Positions 26,285 through 34,635 of a DNA stretch of 64,000 bases are shown here, piece after piece. The position numbers and the translations under genes were made by a program. The stretch lies in the NCBI RefSeq assembly GCF_000702325.1, contig NZ_KL370891.1, positions 1,386,917 to 1,450,916 of the forward strand, given 5' to 3'. This DNA comes from Thiomicrorhabdus sp. Milos-T2 (GTDB lineage Bacteria > Pseudomonadota > Gammaproteobacteria > Thiomicrospirales > Thiomicrospiraceae). How positions within the stretch are numbered: the first letter of the stretch is position 1; the number at the start of each line of letters is the position of its first letter. Below the pieces are notes generated by a model that searched no databases, was not told the origin of the DNA, and was given only the letters and a program-made list of their open reading frames with translations.

Positions 26285-26304
26285 TTTTGATTAGTTTTGA
26301 TTAG
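26275..26304. repeat. 10-bp tandem repeat x3 at the bamD stop
   Basis: TTTTGATTAG occurs three times in a row. The first copy holds the last codons and the TAG stop of bamD, so the duplication lies just outside the reading frame end. Confidence 0.9.
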
Positions 26305-26348
26305 TTTATAATTAGTTAAGCTAAGAAAGACCTTTACAATAATTAAAC

Positions 26349-26386
26349 AAAAACCCCATCTACCAGGCCTGGTAGATGGGGTTTTT
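26349..26386. terminator. 38-bp perfect palindrome, bidirectional terminator
   Basis: A perfect palindrome centred on AGG|CCT; the right arm reads CCTGGTAGATGGGGTTTTT. It lies between convergent bamD and nadE and gives a T run in both directions. Its core is an exact ACCAGGCCTGGT copy (26362-26373). Confidence 0.92.
26362..26373. repeat. ACCAGGCCTGGT palindrome (exact), terminator core
   Basis: Forms the apex of the 38-bp terminator palindrome between bamD and nadE. Confidence 0.92.
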
Positions 26387-26485
26387 TATTACCAAAATTT
26401 CAGCTAACTTGAATATTTTAGCAGTTCGCTAGTTTGTGTTATTTTTGTATTAGTTACTGTTAACTTTTAGTGCTTACTTTTAGTG

Positions 26486-28117
26486 TTAACTTTCAGAATA
26501 GTGACTGGTAATCGGATAACGTCTATCACGTCCAAAGGCACGTTGGGTAATTTTAATACCCGGGGCAGACTGACGTCGTTTATATTCACTTCGATCAATT
26601 AAACGAATCACCTTATTGACTTCTTCAGCGTTAAACCCTAACTCAATAATCTCTTGTGGAGTTTTATCTTGCTTAACGTAGTACTTAATAATCGCGTCTA
26701 AAACTTCATAATCTGGCAAACTGTCTTGATCTTCTTGATCAGGCCTTAACTCTGCCGAAGGTGGACGAGTAATCACTCTTTCTGGAATACAGGGTGAAAG
26801 TGTATTACGGTATTGTGCTAGACGATAAACTAAAGTCTTTGGAATATCTTTTAATGGAGAGAAGCCCCCTACCATATCACCGTATAAAGTTGAATAACCT
26901 ACGGCGACTTCACTTTTATTACTTGTTGCTAATACCATCTTGCCACCTTTATTAGACATAGCCATTAGCAAAGTCCCACGAATACGGGCTTGTAAATTCT
27001 CTTCTGTTAAATCTGCTGGAGCACCCTCAAAACTCCTGGCTAAAGCCGCTTCAAAAGCGTTATACATAGATTCAATAGGAATTGATTGGTAATGCACGCC
27101 CATTGTCATTGCTTGCTGGGCAGCATCCTCTTTACTAATTTCAGCAGTATAATGAAACGGCATCATGACCGCTTCAACCTTATCTGCACCTAATGCATCC
27201 ACCGCTACCGCCATGGTTAATGCGGAGTCAATCCCTCCAGACAGCCCTAAAATAACACCTGGAAACCCGTTTTTTTCAACATAATCTTTAACGCCCATTT
27301 TAAGCGCCTGGTAAACCCTAGCTTCCCCTTCATAGAGTTCAGCTTTGCTGCCCTCTAACATCACCACTGATTCGGCTTGTTTAACGAATGTTACCGAAGT
27401 TAAATCATTAGTAAATTCAGGGCTTTGCACGCAAACTTCACCATCTGCACACATAGCAAACGAACCGCCATCAAAGACTAAATCGTCTTGGCCTCCAACC
27501 TGATTAACATAAATAATTGGCAGTTTAATTTCATCAACACGTCTTTGCACAGTGGCAATACGGTCTTTATGTTTCTCTTCAGAAAACGGTGAGGCATTTA
27601 GATTTAATATCACGTCTGAACCCGCTTCTTTAGCCTCGGTACAAGGTGTAATTTTCCAAATATCTTCACAAACTAAAACACCAAACTTAATACCTTTAAA
27701 CTCAACAACACAGGTTTGTTGGCCTGGAGTAAAGTAGCGTTGCTCATCAAAAACACTGTAATTGGGTAAATTCTGTTTAATATAACTGGCTTGAATCATT
27801 CCATCTTCAATCCAAGCGGCCATATTAAAACGTTCACCAAGTTCATCCTGCATGGGATAGCCAACAACACAAACAATGTCATGAACGGATTCACAAATTT
27901 GAGTTAAGGCTTTTTTGACTTGTCGATATAAACCATCTCGCAACAACAAATCTTCTGGTGGATAGCCTGTAATTGTCATTTCTGGAAAAACGATAATATC
28001 GGCTTGAAGTTCTTTTTTTGCTTGTTGCGCTGCGTTGATTATTAATTCCACATTTGCACTAATATCACCCACAATCGGATCAATTTGTCCCATAACTACA
28101 GTTACTTGTTGTGTCAT
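26486..28117 (-). CDS. nadE: Glutamine-dependent NAD+ synthetase
   Basis: The 543-residue two-domain enzyme makes NAD+ from deamido-NAD. Residues 1-265 are a nitrilase-type glutaminase with FPEMTITGYP (Glu), YIKQNLPNY (Lys) and LVCEDIW (Cys nucleophile). Residues about 280-543 are the synthetase with the PP-loop GLSGGIDSALT, MPFHYTAEIS, ATSNKSEVAVGYSTLYGD and DSLPDYEVLD. Full length. It follows sucCD by 76 bp in the same direction and may share that transcript. Confidence 0.96.
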   Translation of the reverse strand: MTQQVTVVMGQIDPIVGDISANVELIINAAQQAKKELQADIIVFPEMTITGYPPEDLLLRDGLYRQVKKALTQICESVHDIVCVVGYPMQDELGERFNMAAWIEDGMIQASYIKQNLPNYSVFDEQRYFTPGQQTCVVEFKGIKFGVLVCEDIWKITPCTEAKEAGSDVILNLNASPFSEEKHKDRIATVQRRVDEIKLPIIYVNQVGGQDDLVFDGGSFAMCADGEVCVQSPEFTNDLTSVTFVKQAESVVMLEGSKAELYEGEARVYQALKMGVKDYVEKNGFPGVILGLSGGIDSALTMAVAVDALGADKVEAVMMPFHYTAEISKEDAAQQAMTMGVHYQSIPIESMYNAFEAALARSFEGAPADLTEENLQARIRGTLLMAMSNKGGKMVLATSNKSEVAVGYSTLYGDMVGGFSPLKDIPKTLVYRLAQYRNTLSPCIPERVITRPPSAELRPDQEDQDSLPDYEVLDAIIKYYVKQDKTPQEIIELGFNAEEVNKVIRLIDRSEYKRRQSAPGIKITQRAFGRDRRYPITSHYSES

Positions 28118-28193
28118 TTATCGTCTCTCTTTAATCAACGCAAAATTTAAAAAATGAATCGGCTGGTCATCAATTTTAAACCTAATTCACCCA

Positions 28194-29075
28194 TTAACCG
28201 AGGGTTTCTTTCATTGCTTTCCCTAAATCAGCAGGTGAACGCACAACCTTAACACCCGCATCTTCTAAAGCGGAGAATTTAGCTTCTGCGGTTCCCTTTC
28301 CACCACTTACAATTGCACCAGCGTGTCCCATACGCTTACCGGCTGGAGCGGTAACCCCGGCAATATAAGCAACCACGGGTTTGGTAACATAGGCTTTAAT
28401 AAATTCAGCGGCATCTTCTTCAGCTTGGCCACCAATCTCACCCACCATAATAATCCCTTCGGTTTGAGAGTCTTCCTGGAAAAGTGTTAGACAATCAATA
28501 AAATTCATCCCCTGAATTGGATCACCACCAATACCTACACAAGTTGACTGCCCTAAACCATTTTGAGTAGTTTGATGAACCGCTTCATAAGTTAAGGTAC
28601 CAGAACGTGAAACAATACCAATTTTACCTGGCAAGTGAATATGCCCTGGCATAATTCCTATTTTACAACCCTCTCCATCATTACCAGGAGTAATCAGGCC
28701 TGGGCAGTTAGGACCAATCAAATAGGCATCAGATTTTTCTAAAACGGCACGTACCTTAAGCATATCCGCAACGGGAATCCCTTCAGTAATACAAGTTATC
28801 ACTTTAATACCCGCTGTAATCGCTTCAATAATAGAATCGGCTGCAAATGCAGGTGGTACATAAATCATAGACGCTTCTGCACCAGCTTCAGCGACTGCCT
28901 CAGCAACCGTATTAAATACGGGTAAACCTAGGTGTGTTTGACCACCTTTACCTGGCGTAACGCCACCGACCATATTCGTTCCATAGGCAATCGCTTGTTC
29001 GGAATGAAAACTCCCTTGTTTTCCTGTGAAGCCTTGGCAGATAACCTTTGTTTTGCTATCAATTAAAATACTCAT
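28194..29075 (-). CDS. sucD: Succinyl-CoA synthetase alpha subunit
   Basis: The 293-residue subunit binds CoA and carries the phosphohistidine. Seen are [55 protein letters not shown] and [13 protein letters not shown] with the active-site His. It follows sucC with three bases between. A 10/12 match to the palindrome overlaps PGLI at 28693. With sucC it interconverts succinyl-CoA and succinate with ATP formation; in autotrophs this serves a branched or incomplete TCA cycle. Confidence 0.97.
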   Translation of the reverse strand: MSILIDSKTKVICQGFTGKQGSFHSEQAIAYGTNMVGGVTPGKGGQTHLGLPVFNTVAEAVAEAGAEASMIYVPPAFAADSIIEAITAGIKVITCITEGIPVADMLKVRAVLEKSDAYLIGPNCPGLITPGNDGEGCKIGIMPGHIHLPGKIGIVSRSGTLTYEAVHQTTQNGLGQSTCVGIGGDPIQGMNFIDCLTLFQEDSQTEGIIMVGEIGGQAEEDAAEFIKAYVTKPVVAYIAGVTAPAGKRMGHAGAIVSGGKGTAEAKFSALEDAGVKVVRSPADLGKAMKETLG

Positions 29076-29078
29076 CTA

Positions 29079-30242
29079 TTATGCTCCTGCCACTTCAACA
29101 ACTTTACGTGCGGCATCTGCTAAACCATCTGCCGTAATTATGCTTAAATCACTATTGGCTAAAATTTCTTTACCCAGTTCTACGTTTGTGCCTTCTAAAC
29201 GAACAACAACGGGGATATTAAGTCCCACTTCTTGAACCGCTTGAATAATCCCTTCAGCAATTAAATCGCAACGGACAATTCCGCCAAAAATATTGACTAA
29301 GATAGATTTCACATCCGATGAAGATAAGATTAACTTAAAAGCTTCCGCAACACGTTCAGGCGTTGCGCCACCACCAACATCTAAGAAGTTAGCTGGATTA
29401 CCGCCATTTAATTTAATTAAATCCATGGTTGCCATGGCTAAACCTGCACCATTTACCATACAACCAATATCGCCATCTAAGGCAATATAATTCAACTCAT
29501 GCTCAGAGGCTTTGGCTTCACGCTCATCTTCTTGAGAAAAATCACGCAATTCAACCAGGCCTGGTTGTCTATATAAAGCATTAGGGTCAATATTGACCTT
29601 AGCATCTAAAGCAATTAAATCATTGTCTGTGGTTCTTACTAGAGGGTTAATCTCTAGTTGAGAAACATCTTTATCTAAAGCAAGTTGATAAAAACGGCTC
29701 ATTAACTGCCCTAACTGTTTAAATGCTGACCCTTTTAAACCTAAAGCAAATCCTACTTCACGGCACTGATATGGCATAACACCAACCGTTGGATCAATAT
29801 GCACACTAAAAATCTTTTCAGGTGTCTCTTCGGCTACCGCTTCAATATCCATACCGCCAGCAGCAGAAATGACAAACGTATGAGTACGCGTTACACGGTC
29901 AACTAAAAGACTTAAATAAAGTTCTTCTTCAATATCTAGCGTTTGCTCAATCAAAAGGCTATTAATAGGTAAAGCCTTACCCGCTGTTTGAATGGTGGCT
30001 AAAGCACTTCCTAACAGTTCACTAGAAACTTGCATCGCTTCTTCGCGAGAGCTAACCAGCTTTACGCCACCCGCTTTACCACGAGCCCCTGCGTGAATTT
30101 GAGCTTTAACAACCCATGCGTTGTCGCCAACTGCGTCTAGGGCGCTATTAAGTTCATCTAACTGGGTAATTAGCTGACCTTGCGGCACTTTTATGCCATA
30201 TTCAGCAAACAAGGCTTTTGATTGATATTCATGTAAATTCAT
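29079..30242 (-). CDS. sucC: Succinyl-CoA synthetase beta subunit
   Basis: The 387-residue subunit has an ATP-grasp domain (MNLHEYQSKALFAEYGIKVPQG, VVKAQIHAGARGKAGGVKLV, LEINPLV) and the CoA-ligase-type C-terminal domain (GCMVNGAGLAMATMD, FLDVGGGA, NIFGGIVRCD, VRLEGTN). ATG 30242 is chosen over an upstream codon at 30251 because GGAGAAG precedes it and the family starts MNLHEYQ. MITE copy D begins 38 bp upstream, so part of the promoter probably lies in that element. QPGLVEL includes a palindrome copy. Confidence 0.97.
   Translation of the reverse strand: MNLHEYQSKALFAEYGIKVPQGQLITQLDELNSALDAVGDNAWVVKAQIHAGARGKAGGVKLVSSREEAMQVSSELLGSALATIQTAGKALPINSLLIEQTLDIEEELYLSLLVDRVTRTHTFVISAAGGMDIEAVAEETPEKIFSVHIDPTVGVMPYQCREVGFALGLKGSAFKQLGQLMSRFYQLALDKDVSQLEINPLVRTTDNDLIALDAKVNIDPNALYRQPGLVELRDFSQEDEREAKASEHELNYIALDGDIGCMVNGAGLAMATMDLIKLNGGNPANFLDVGGGATPERVAEAFKLILSSSDVKSILVNIFGGIVRCDLIAEGIIQAVQEVGLNIPVVVRLEGTNVELGKEILANSDLSIITADGLADAARKVVEVAGA
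29554..29565. repeat. ACCAGGCCTGGT palindrome (exact), inside sucC
   Basis: Encodes QPGLVE in SucC, in the ATP-grasp part. Confidence 0.9.
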
Positions 30243-30279
30243 GGAAAACACTTCTCCAAAGAGTTATAGCAAACTTAGA

Positions 30280-30464
30280 GAGACCTTTGCACGAGACGGT
30301 TGCACGAATAAAAATGGTTAAAAACCGCCTGATTGTTGTTGTACCCCAAGGGCACTTCCGTTGGGCGAAAACTTGCCAATAGCTTGCTATTAGCTACATT
30401 TTTCGCCTAAATCAGACAATTTTTATCACATTTTTCTTTCGCGCCCCACTCGTGCAAAGGTCTC
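30280..30464. mobile_element. MITE copy D (185 bp)
   Basis: Canonical ends, flanks TTAGA / TTATA (4/5). It carries the TACCCCAAGGGCA accessory block as in copy A. It abuts the sucC leader. The rest of the 30243-30642 gap holds only AT-rich sequence that must contain the PP0621-type gene promoter. Confidence 0.9.
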
Positions 30465-30642
30465 TTATATATATTCAACTTAAAAAATAAATTGCTGTTA
30501 TTGTATGATTTTTAGGCGTTAAATGCATTAACAATTGCCTATTTAAAAGGTTTTAAGCCTCTTAAAACATAAGTTTTTAAATGAAACGATGACTTTAAGG
30601 TATGATTTAACTTTTAAAATAAAACTGAATTAAGGAGCGCTT

Positions 30643-30930
30643 GTGAGAGCGATTGTATTTCTACTATTTGTAGTGTTGATTTTTTTTATTGTGCGCTTTG
30701 TATTAAACCGCGTTATTGAAATAAGAGATAAGCAACGTCAACAAGAGTTTCAAAAAGAAAAAGCCCAACAAGCTAAAAAAAATAACAACCCAGAAGAGAT
30801 GGTTCGTTGCGCAGAATGCGGCGTTCACCTACCCCAAGCAGAAGCCTATTTTGATGGTAAAGACACTTTTTGCAGCGAAGGTCATATGCAAAAATATCAT
30901 GCGGAGCACGCTCACTCTAAAGAGCGATAA
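30643..30930 (+). CDS. PP0621-family membrane protein with zinc-ribbon tail
   Basis: The 95-residue protein has one N-terminal transmembrane helix (about 3-24), a charged Gln/Lys-rich linker and a C-terminal ribbon MVRCAECGVHLPQAEAYFDGKDTFCSEGH (Cys-x2-Cys, later Cys and His) that should bind zinc. This matches the PP0621 family of unknown role. GTG start with AAGGAG immediately upstream. A palindromic element follows the stop codon. Confidence 0.85.
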   Translation: MRAIVFLLFVVLIFFIVRFVLNRVIEIRDKQRQQEFQKEKAQQAKKNNNPEEMVRCAECGVHLPQAEAYFDGKDTFCSEGHMQKYHAEHAHSKER

Positions 30931-30941
30931 GAAATGGGCTC

Positions 30942-31010
30942 CCTAAAAAACTTTGGATATGTATTTTATGATTGTTTAAACAATCATAAAATACGGATAC
31001 CCAAAACTTT
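30942..31010. repeat. Palindromic element, uninterrupted form
   Basis: Arms GGATATGTATTTTATGATTG and its counterpart CAATCATAAAATACGGATACC meet at TTTAAA (centre 30977/30978), giving arms of about 33 bp with few mismatches. It lies between two convergent genes and may end both transcripts. The same arms, spread apart by an insertion, recur at 36283-36569. Confidence 0.85.
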
Positions 31011-31463
31011 TTAAGCAAAAATCTCTTCAACTTTAGCTGTAAAAATTACAGTTGCATCGGCCAAGGGATGGTTAAAATTCACAACCACCTCATCTCCCTC
31101 TAACTCATGAATAGTACCTGGTACCTCTTCTCCTGTTGGTGTATTAAATCCAATAACATGGCCTGGTTGTAACTCCATATCCGCAGGAAAGTCGGCTCGA
31201 TTCATGGTCTGAAAGTTATCTGGATCAGAAACACCAAAAGCACGCTCTGGTGATAAGGTTAACTTAGCCGTTGTGCCTTGTTCCAAACCCACTAATAAAC
31301 TTTCTAAAGTACTAATAAAACTACCATCACCTATCTGAAAACGAAACGGCTCATTCTCCTGAGTCTCTTCAACCAAAGTGCCATCGGGTAACTCAAGTTT
31401 AAACGTTATGGAAATTTCACTGTTTTCTGCCACTACTGGCAATGAACGTTTTTTATCAGACAT
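31011..31463 (-). CDS. fkpB: FKBP-type peptidyl-prolyl isomerase (FkpB/SlpA-like)
   Basis: The 150-residue protein matches SlyD/SlpA-type FKBPs: ISITFKLELPDGTLVEET, PFRFQIGDGSFISTLESLLVGLEQGTTAKLTLSPERAFG, and the C-terminal VVVNFNHPLA, with the insert-in-flap domain between. It catalyses prolyl isomerisation and chaperones folding in the cytosol; there is no signal peptide. E. coli fkpB usually neighbours lspA/ispH, which are absent here. A second, SlyD-like paralogue lies at 45922. Confidence 0.88.
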   Translation of the reverse strand: MSDKKRSLPVVAENSEISITFKLELPDGTLVEETQENEPFRFQIGDGSFISTLESLLVGLEQGTTAKLTLSPERAFGVSDPDNFQTMNRADFPADMELQPGHVIGFNTPTGEEVPGTIHELEGDEVVVNFNHPLADATVIFTAKVEEIFA

Positions 31464-31491
31464 AATTTACCTTTAAATTTTGTTAGAAAAT

Positions 31492-31650
31492 GAGACCTTT
31501 GCACGAGATAGGTGCGAAAGAAAAATGAGGAAAAATTTACCTGATTGCGGTGGAAAACGCAGGGAATAGCAAGCTATTCGCAAGTTTTCCAACAAAAATC
31601 AGCTAAATTTTAACCATTTTTACTCGTGCATACTCTCGTGCAAAGGTCTC
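31492..31650. mobile_element. MITE copy E (159 bp)
   Basis: Canonical ends, perfect AAAAT duplication (31487-31491, 31651-31655). It lies between the fkpB start and the end of the diguanylate cyclase gene. Confidence 0.93.
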
Positions 31651-31688
31651 AAAATGGCTTTAAGATGATTTAAAGCGGTTTAAACAGT

Positions 31689-32897
31689 TTAAGCCGTTTT
31701 TTTGGAGTTTCTTTTGGGACTAGATTTAGTCGGTTTTTCAAATGAGTGAATCAATTTATTTCGCCCTAAACGTTTTGCTTTATATAAGCCTTCATCAGCG
31801 AATTTTAAGACCTCTGTAGGTGTAGTATGTTTGGTATCAGGTTCTGCTAATCCAAGACTAATCGTGACATTTACCGGTTTATCTGAAGCTTTTGTTTTAT
31901 TTTTAGCATCCACATAAATCATCTGACTAGCAACTGCTTCACGTAAGCGTTCCAACTCATATTTTACCGAATGGGCTGTTTTACCAGCAAAAACAATGGC
32001 AAACTCTTCACCACCAAAACGATAAACTGATCCGCCCTTAACCGTATCCAATGTTTGTGCAACCATTTTTAAAACGATATCTCCCATATCATGCCCATGA
32101 GTATCGTTAAAGTTTTTAAAGTGATCAATATCAATCATGGCAAGCGCATAACGCTTACCTAAACCCATAAAAGATTCATTCAATGCTCTACGCCCTTTTA
32201 TGCCAGTTAACTCGTCGGTATAAGCAATATGGTGAGAATCTAAAACTAAAGACAAAATCACAATAAGACCCACCATTGAAGAGACCCAAGCAATAACACC
32301 GGGTTGCATATATTGATTAAGAGCCAACCCCATTAACAATAAAACGAAGACCAACGAATGATTAAATACTCGCAACTGTTTTTGGCGATTGAGCTTTAAT
32401 GACAAGATAAAACCAGCCAATAAAAAGCTCAATGTACTCGCAAAAGAGAGATGATAAAAATCAACACCCGGAAATACTTGCATCGATATAGCATCAATCC
32501 AGTGCAAATTCAGCTCACTCATAACCCAGTAAACCAACAAACCTTGAGCCACAAAAACAGCCATCGCTAAACTATTAAAAGAGTGGTTATGAATACCTTT
32601 CTCTGGCAAAACACCCCATAACAATAAATTCAGAGGGAGTAAAAAACTAAGAATCGTAAATAAAATTGAGAGCGCAATGGATATTTGCTCGGCTGGTGCA
32701 AAATAGCTAAATAATATATTAACTAACAACACACTTAACAAGACCAAAAAAGGTTGTATGCGATTAAGCCATAAACTGATAAAGCCACCCAGAATCATTA
32801 CTGCATAAGGCGCATAAGCCACCAATCTCAACCAAGATTCAGGCCACTGTGAAATAGATAATGCTTGCCATACCGTAACAACAGTAAGGGTAGTCAA
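31689..32897 (-). CDS. Membrane diguanylate cyclase (GGDEF)
   Basis: The N-terminal half (about 1-225) has seven or so hydrophobic helices and no known sensor; the C-terminal half is a GGDEF domain with DELTGIKGRRAL, IDIDHFKNFNDTHGHDMGD and the active GGEEF motif in YRFGGEEFAIVF. It should make c-di-GMP at the inner membrane, opposing the EAL protein at 3 kb. The start is unclear: the frame opens with TTG (32897), no in-frame ATG or GTG lies between it and an upstream TAG, and a MITE remnant lies 60 bp upstream. Confidence 0.85.
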   Translation of the reverse strand: MTTLTVVTVWQALSISQWPESWLRLVAYAPYAVMILGGFISLWLNRIQPFLVLLSVLLVNILFSYFAPAEQISIALSILFTILSFLLPLNLLLWGVLPEKGIHNHSFNSLAMAVFVAQGLLVYWVMSELNLHWIDAISMQVFPGVDFYHLSFASTLSFLLAGFILSLKLNRQKQLRVFNHSLVFVLLLMGLALNQYMQPGVIAWVSSMVGLIVILSLVLDSHHIAYTDELTGIKGRRALNESFMGLGKRYALAMIDIDHFKNFNDTHGHDMGDIVLKMVAQTLDTVKGGSVYRFGGEEFAIVFAGKTAHSVKYELERLREAVASQMIYVDAKNKTKASDKPVNVTISLGLAEPDTKHTTPTEVLKFADEGLYKAKRLGRNKLIHSFEKPTKSSPKRNSKKTA

Positions 32898-32957
32898 CCA
32901 AAGGTAATGTCGAGTTAAAATAGTAATAATTGTTCTCTACTTAGTCGTTTTTATATT

Positions 32958-32977
32958 GAGACCTTTGCAAAGATCTC
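32958..32977. mobile_element. Minimal MITE remnant
   Basis: GAGACCTTTGCAAAGATCTC is the two MITE tips joined with no interior, a near-perfect 20-bp palindrome. No clear target duplication remains. Confidence 0.6.
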
Positions 32978-32984
32978 TCATATA

Positions 32985-33013
32985 AAAAAGCCACATCTCA
33001 AATGTGGCTTTTT
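32985..33013. terminator. Intrinsic terminator, lipoprotein gene
   Basis: AAAAAGCCACAT and ATGTGGCTTTTT form a symmetric hairpin with T runs on both strands, 17 bp past the end of the gene at 33030. Confidence 0.88.
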
Positions 33014-33029
33014 AGTTAGTTAATACGGA

Positions 33030-33455
33030 TTAAATCTTACCAAATAAACTAAACGGCTCATCCGGAACATCTTGACACTTAATTCGCCACTCTAATTGAT
33101 AAGAACAAGACATTCCGCCCTGACATTGAGTATCAGAATAAGCAAATCCACCAGTTTTTCTAGCGTTTCTAGAAAGGTAAACGTAACCTTTAGGACAAAC
33201 TTCTCTTGCTTCTATGCGCATAGCCCAGCTGTCTAGTTTTCTGACTGGCTCATTATATTCCGTAGATAAATTAAAGCGTTCATCATCGACCTTCTCAACA
33301 CTCACATCATGAGTTACTTTTTCTAAGCCCTCTCCCGCATAGACAACGCCTTTACCAACAGAGTCCACACCATTAGATAGAGTAGAACAACCACTTAGAG
33401 CTAACAAACTAAAACCTAGAGCTACCAGGCCTGCTTGCTTTGAAAATTGAAACAT
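33030..33455 (-). CDS. Lipoprotein, unknown
   Basis: The 141-residue product has a lipoprotein signal with LSGC (Cys23), then a soluble domain with four further cysteines (EVCPKGY, DTQCQGGMSCSY, IKCQD) that may form two disulfides. Asp is not at +2, so outer-membrane sorting is likely. No family is recognised. A palindrome relative (11/12) lies in the signal-peptide code. It is the first of three small exported-protein genes in one direction. Confidence 0.75.
   Translation of the reverse strand: MFQFSKQAGLVALGFSLLALSGCSTLSNGVDSVGKGVVYAGEGLEKVTHDVSVEKVDDERFNLSTEYNEPVRKLDSWAMRIEAREVCPKGYVYLSRNARKTGGFAYSDTQCQGGMSCSYQLEWRIKCQDVPDEPFSLFGKI
33424..33435. repeat. ACCAGGCCTGGT-family palindrome (11/12)
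   Basis: Reads ACCAGGCCTGCT within the signal-peptide coding part of the lipoprotein gene (KQAGLVAL). Confidence 0.7.
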
Positions 33456-33644
33456 TTTATTACCTTTAATTAGGTGAAATCGTTATTTAGTTGCTTTATT
33501 TAATGGCAAATATAATAGCAGAATTTCATAAAAAAGAGCATTGTTTTAAATAGAAAACATCGCCATAAAAAGGCTGAACTCTAGATTTAACAACCCTTAA
33601 TTTCTCCTACAACAATAAGTTACTTTCTATTAGTAAGTTACTTT

Positions 33645-33804
33645 GAGACCTTTGCATGAGTGGGGCGCGAAAGAAAAATGTGGTAAAAATTGTCTGATTT
33701 AGGCGAAAAGCGAAGCTAATAGCTAGCTATTGGCAAGTTTTTCAACAACAATCAGGCGATTTTTAACCATTTTTATTCGTGCATCCGTCTCGTGCAAAGG
33801 TCTC
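33645..33804. mobile_element. MITE copy F (160 bp), inserted at a stop codon
   Basis: Canonical ends, perfect ACTTT duplication (33640-33644, 33805-33809). The stop codon of the lipoprotein gene at 33803 takes T from the duplication and GA from the element. Deleting the element and one duplication restores AAG TAA at the same place. Confidence 0.93.
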
Positions 33805-34141
33805 ACTTTATATTTATGGGTTCTTCTTTTGTGCCAACTTCTGAAATCACATAACACAAATTGGTATGAACTTTTTTACCATCAATTAACAGCGAGGCGC
33901 CATACGTATCTTCAGGATTTAATCGAACATCCCCCCGATAAACCTTAATTAGCTTACCCGTCATACAAGTGTAAAGTTCAACCGTTCGATTTAAACCAAC
34001 CCAGTCAGATTGAAGGTTTTTAGCACTATTGGCAACCTTTTCACAACCACTTAAAGAAAACATTAAGGTTAACCCAATAATGCCCGCTAACGTCATCGAA
34101 ACTAAGCGTTTTGTGTTTAATTTGAATTGATTTTGTTGCAT
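33803..34141 (-). CDS. Lipoprotein, unknown
   Basis: The 112-residue product has LSGC (Cys33) after a long hydrophobic signal, then a small domain with YTCMTGKLIKVYRGD and THLCYV-like cysteines (TCMT, NLCYV). No family is recognised. Its stop codon TGA is created by MITE copy F; the last codon AAG is inside the target duplication. The pre-insertion stop was TAA at the same codon, so the protein is unchanged. A hydrophobic signal and basic N-terminus support export. Confidence 0.75.
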   Translation of the reverse strand: MQQNQFKLNTKRLVSMTLAGIIGLTLMFSLSGCEKVANSAKNLQSDWVGLNRTVELYTCMTGKLIKVYRGDVRLNPEDTYGASLLIDGKKVHTNLCYVISEVGTKEEPINIK

Positions 34142-34182
34142 GAACTACCACCTATAATTTTATTAATTAAACCTATTATAGC

Positions 34183-34512
34183 CTATTGTTTGGGAATCCC
34201 GTTTTCATCAACATTCGGTTCTGATGGATTCATCGCGCTCTCTTTAATCCCTTCCCAAGCTTTAATATAAGTTTCTTTATCACCTAATTTTTTAATATCA
34301 GAAAGCTGTCCACTCTCTTCTTCTGATTCAGATGAACCCATCTCTTTTTTTACTTCATTCCATTTCTGGGAGGCACTATCTTTTAAATCAAGCGAAGCTT
34401 CTTTTGTACTTTCCCAAGCCTCAGCCGCTAAGGATTTAGAATCTTCCCATAAGCCTGCTTGCGCAGAGTTTGTTATGGCAATCAAACCCAAAATCAATAA
34501 ACTCTTTTTCAT
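34183..34512 (-). CDS. Small secreted helical protein, unknown
   Basis: The 109-residue product has a signal peptide MKKSLLILGLIAITNSAQAG with cleavage after AQA, then a charged amphipathic region with repeated W-E-x-x-K spacing (LWEDSKSLAAEAWESTKEASLDLKDSASQKWNEVKKEM) that looks like an exported helical bundle. ATG 34512 is chosen because AAGGA precedes it; the longer frame to 34536 lacks a site. It lies 41 bp upstream of the second lipoprotein gene on the same strand. Confidence 0.7.
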   Translation of the reverse strand: MKKSLLILGLIAITNSAQAGLWEDSKSLAAEAWESTKEASLDLKDSASQKWNEVKKEMGSSESEEESGQLSDIKKLGDKETYIKAWEGIKESAMNPSEPNVDENGIPKQ

Positions 34513-34635
34513 ATACATCCTTAAAAACAATACCATTTACTTTGTTATCATTATTGCACTTAGATTATTACAATATAATGTTAAAAGTTTCATATTCAAG
34601 CCAATATCAAAACCAATCAAAAAGTAGACACGACT

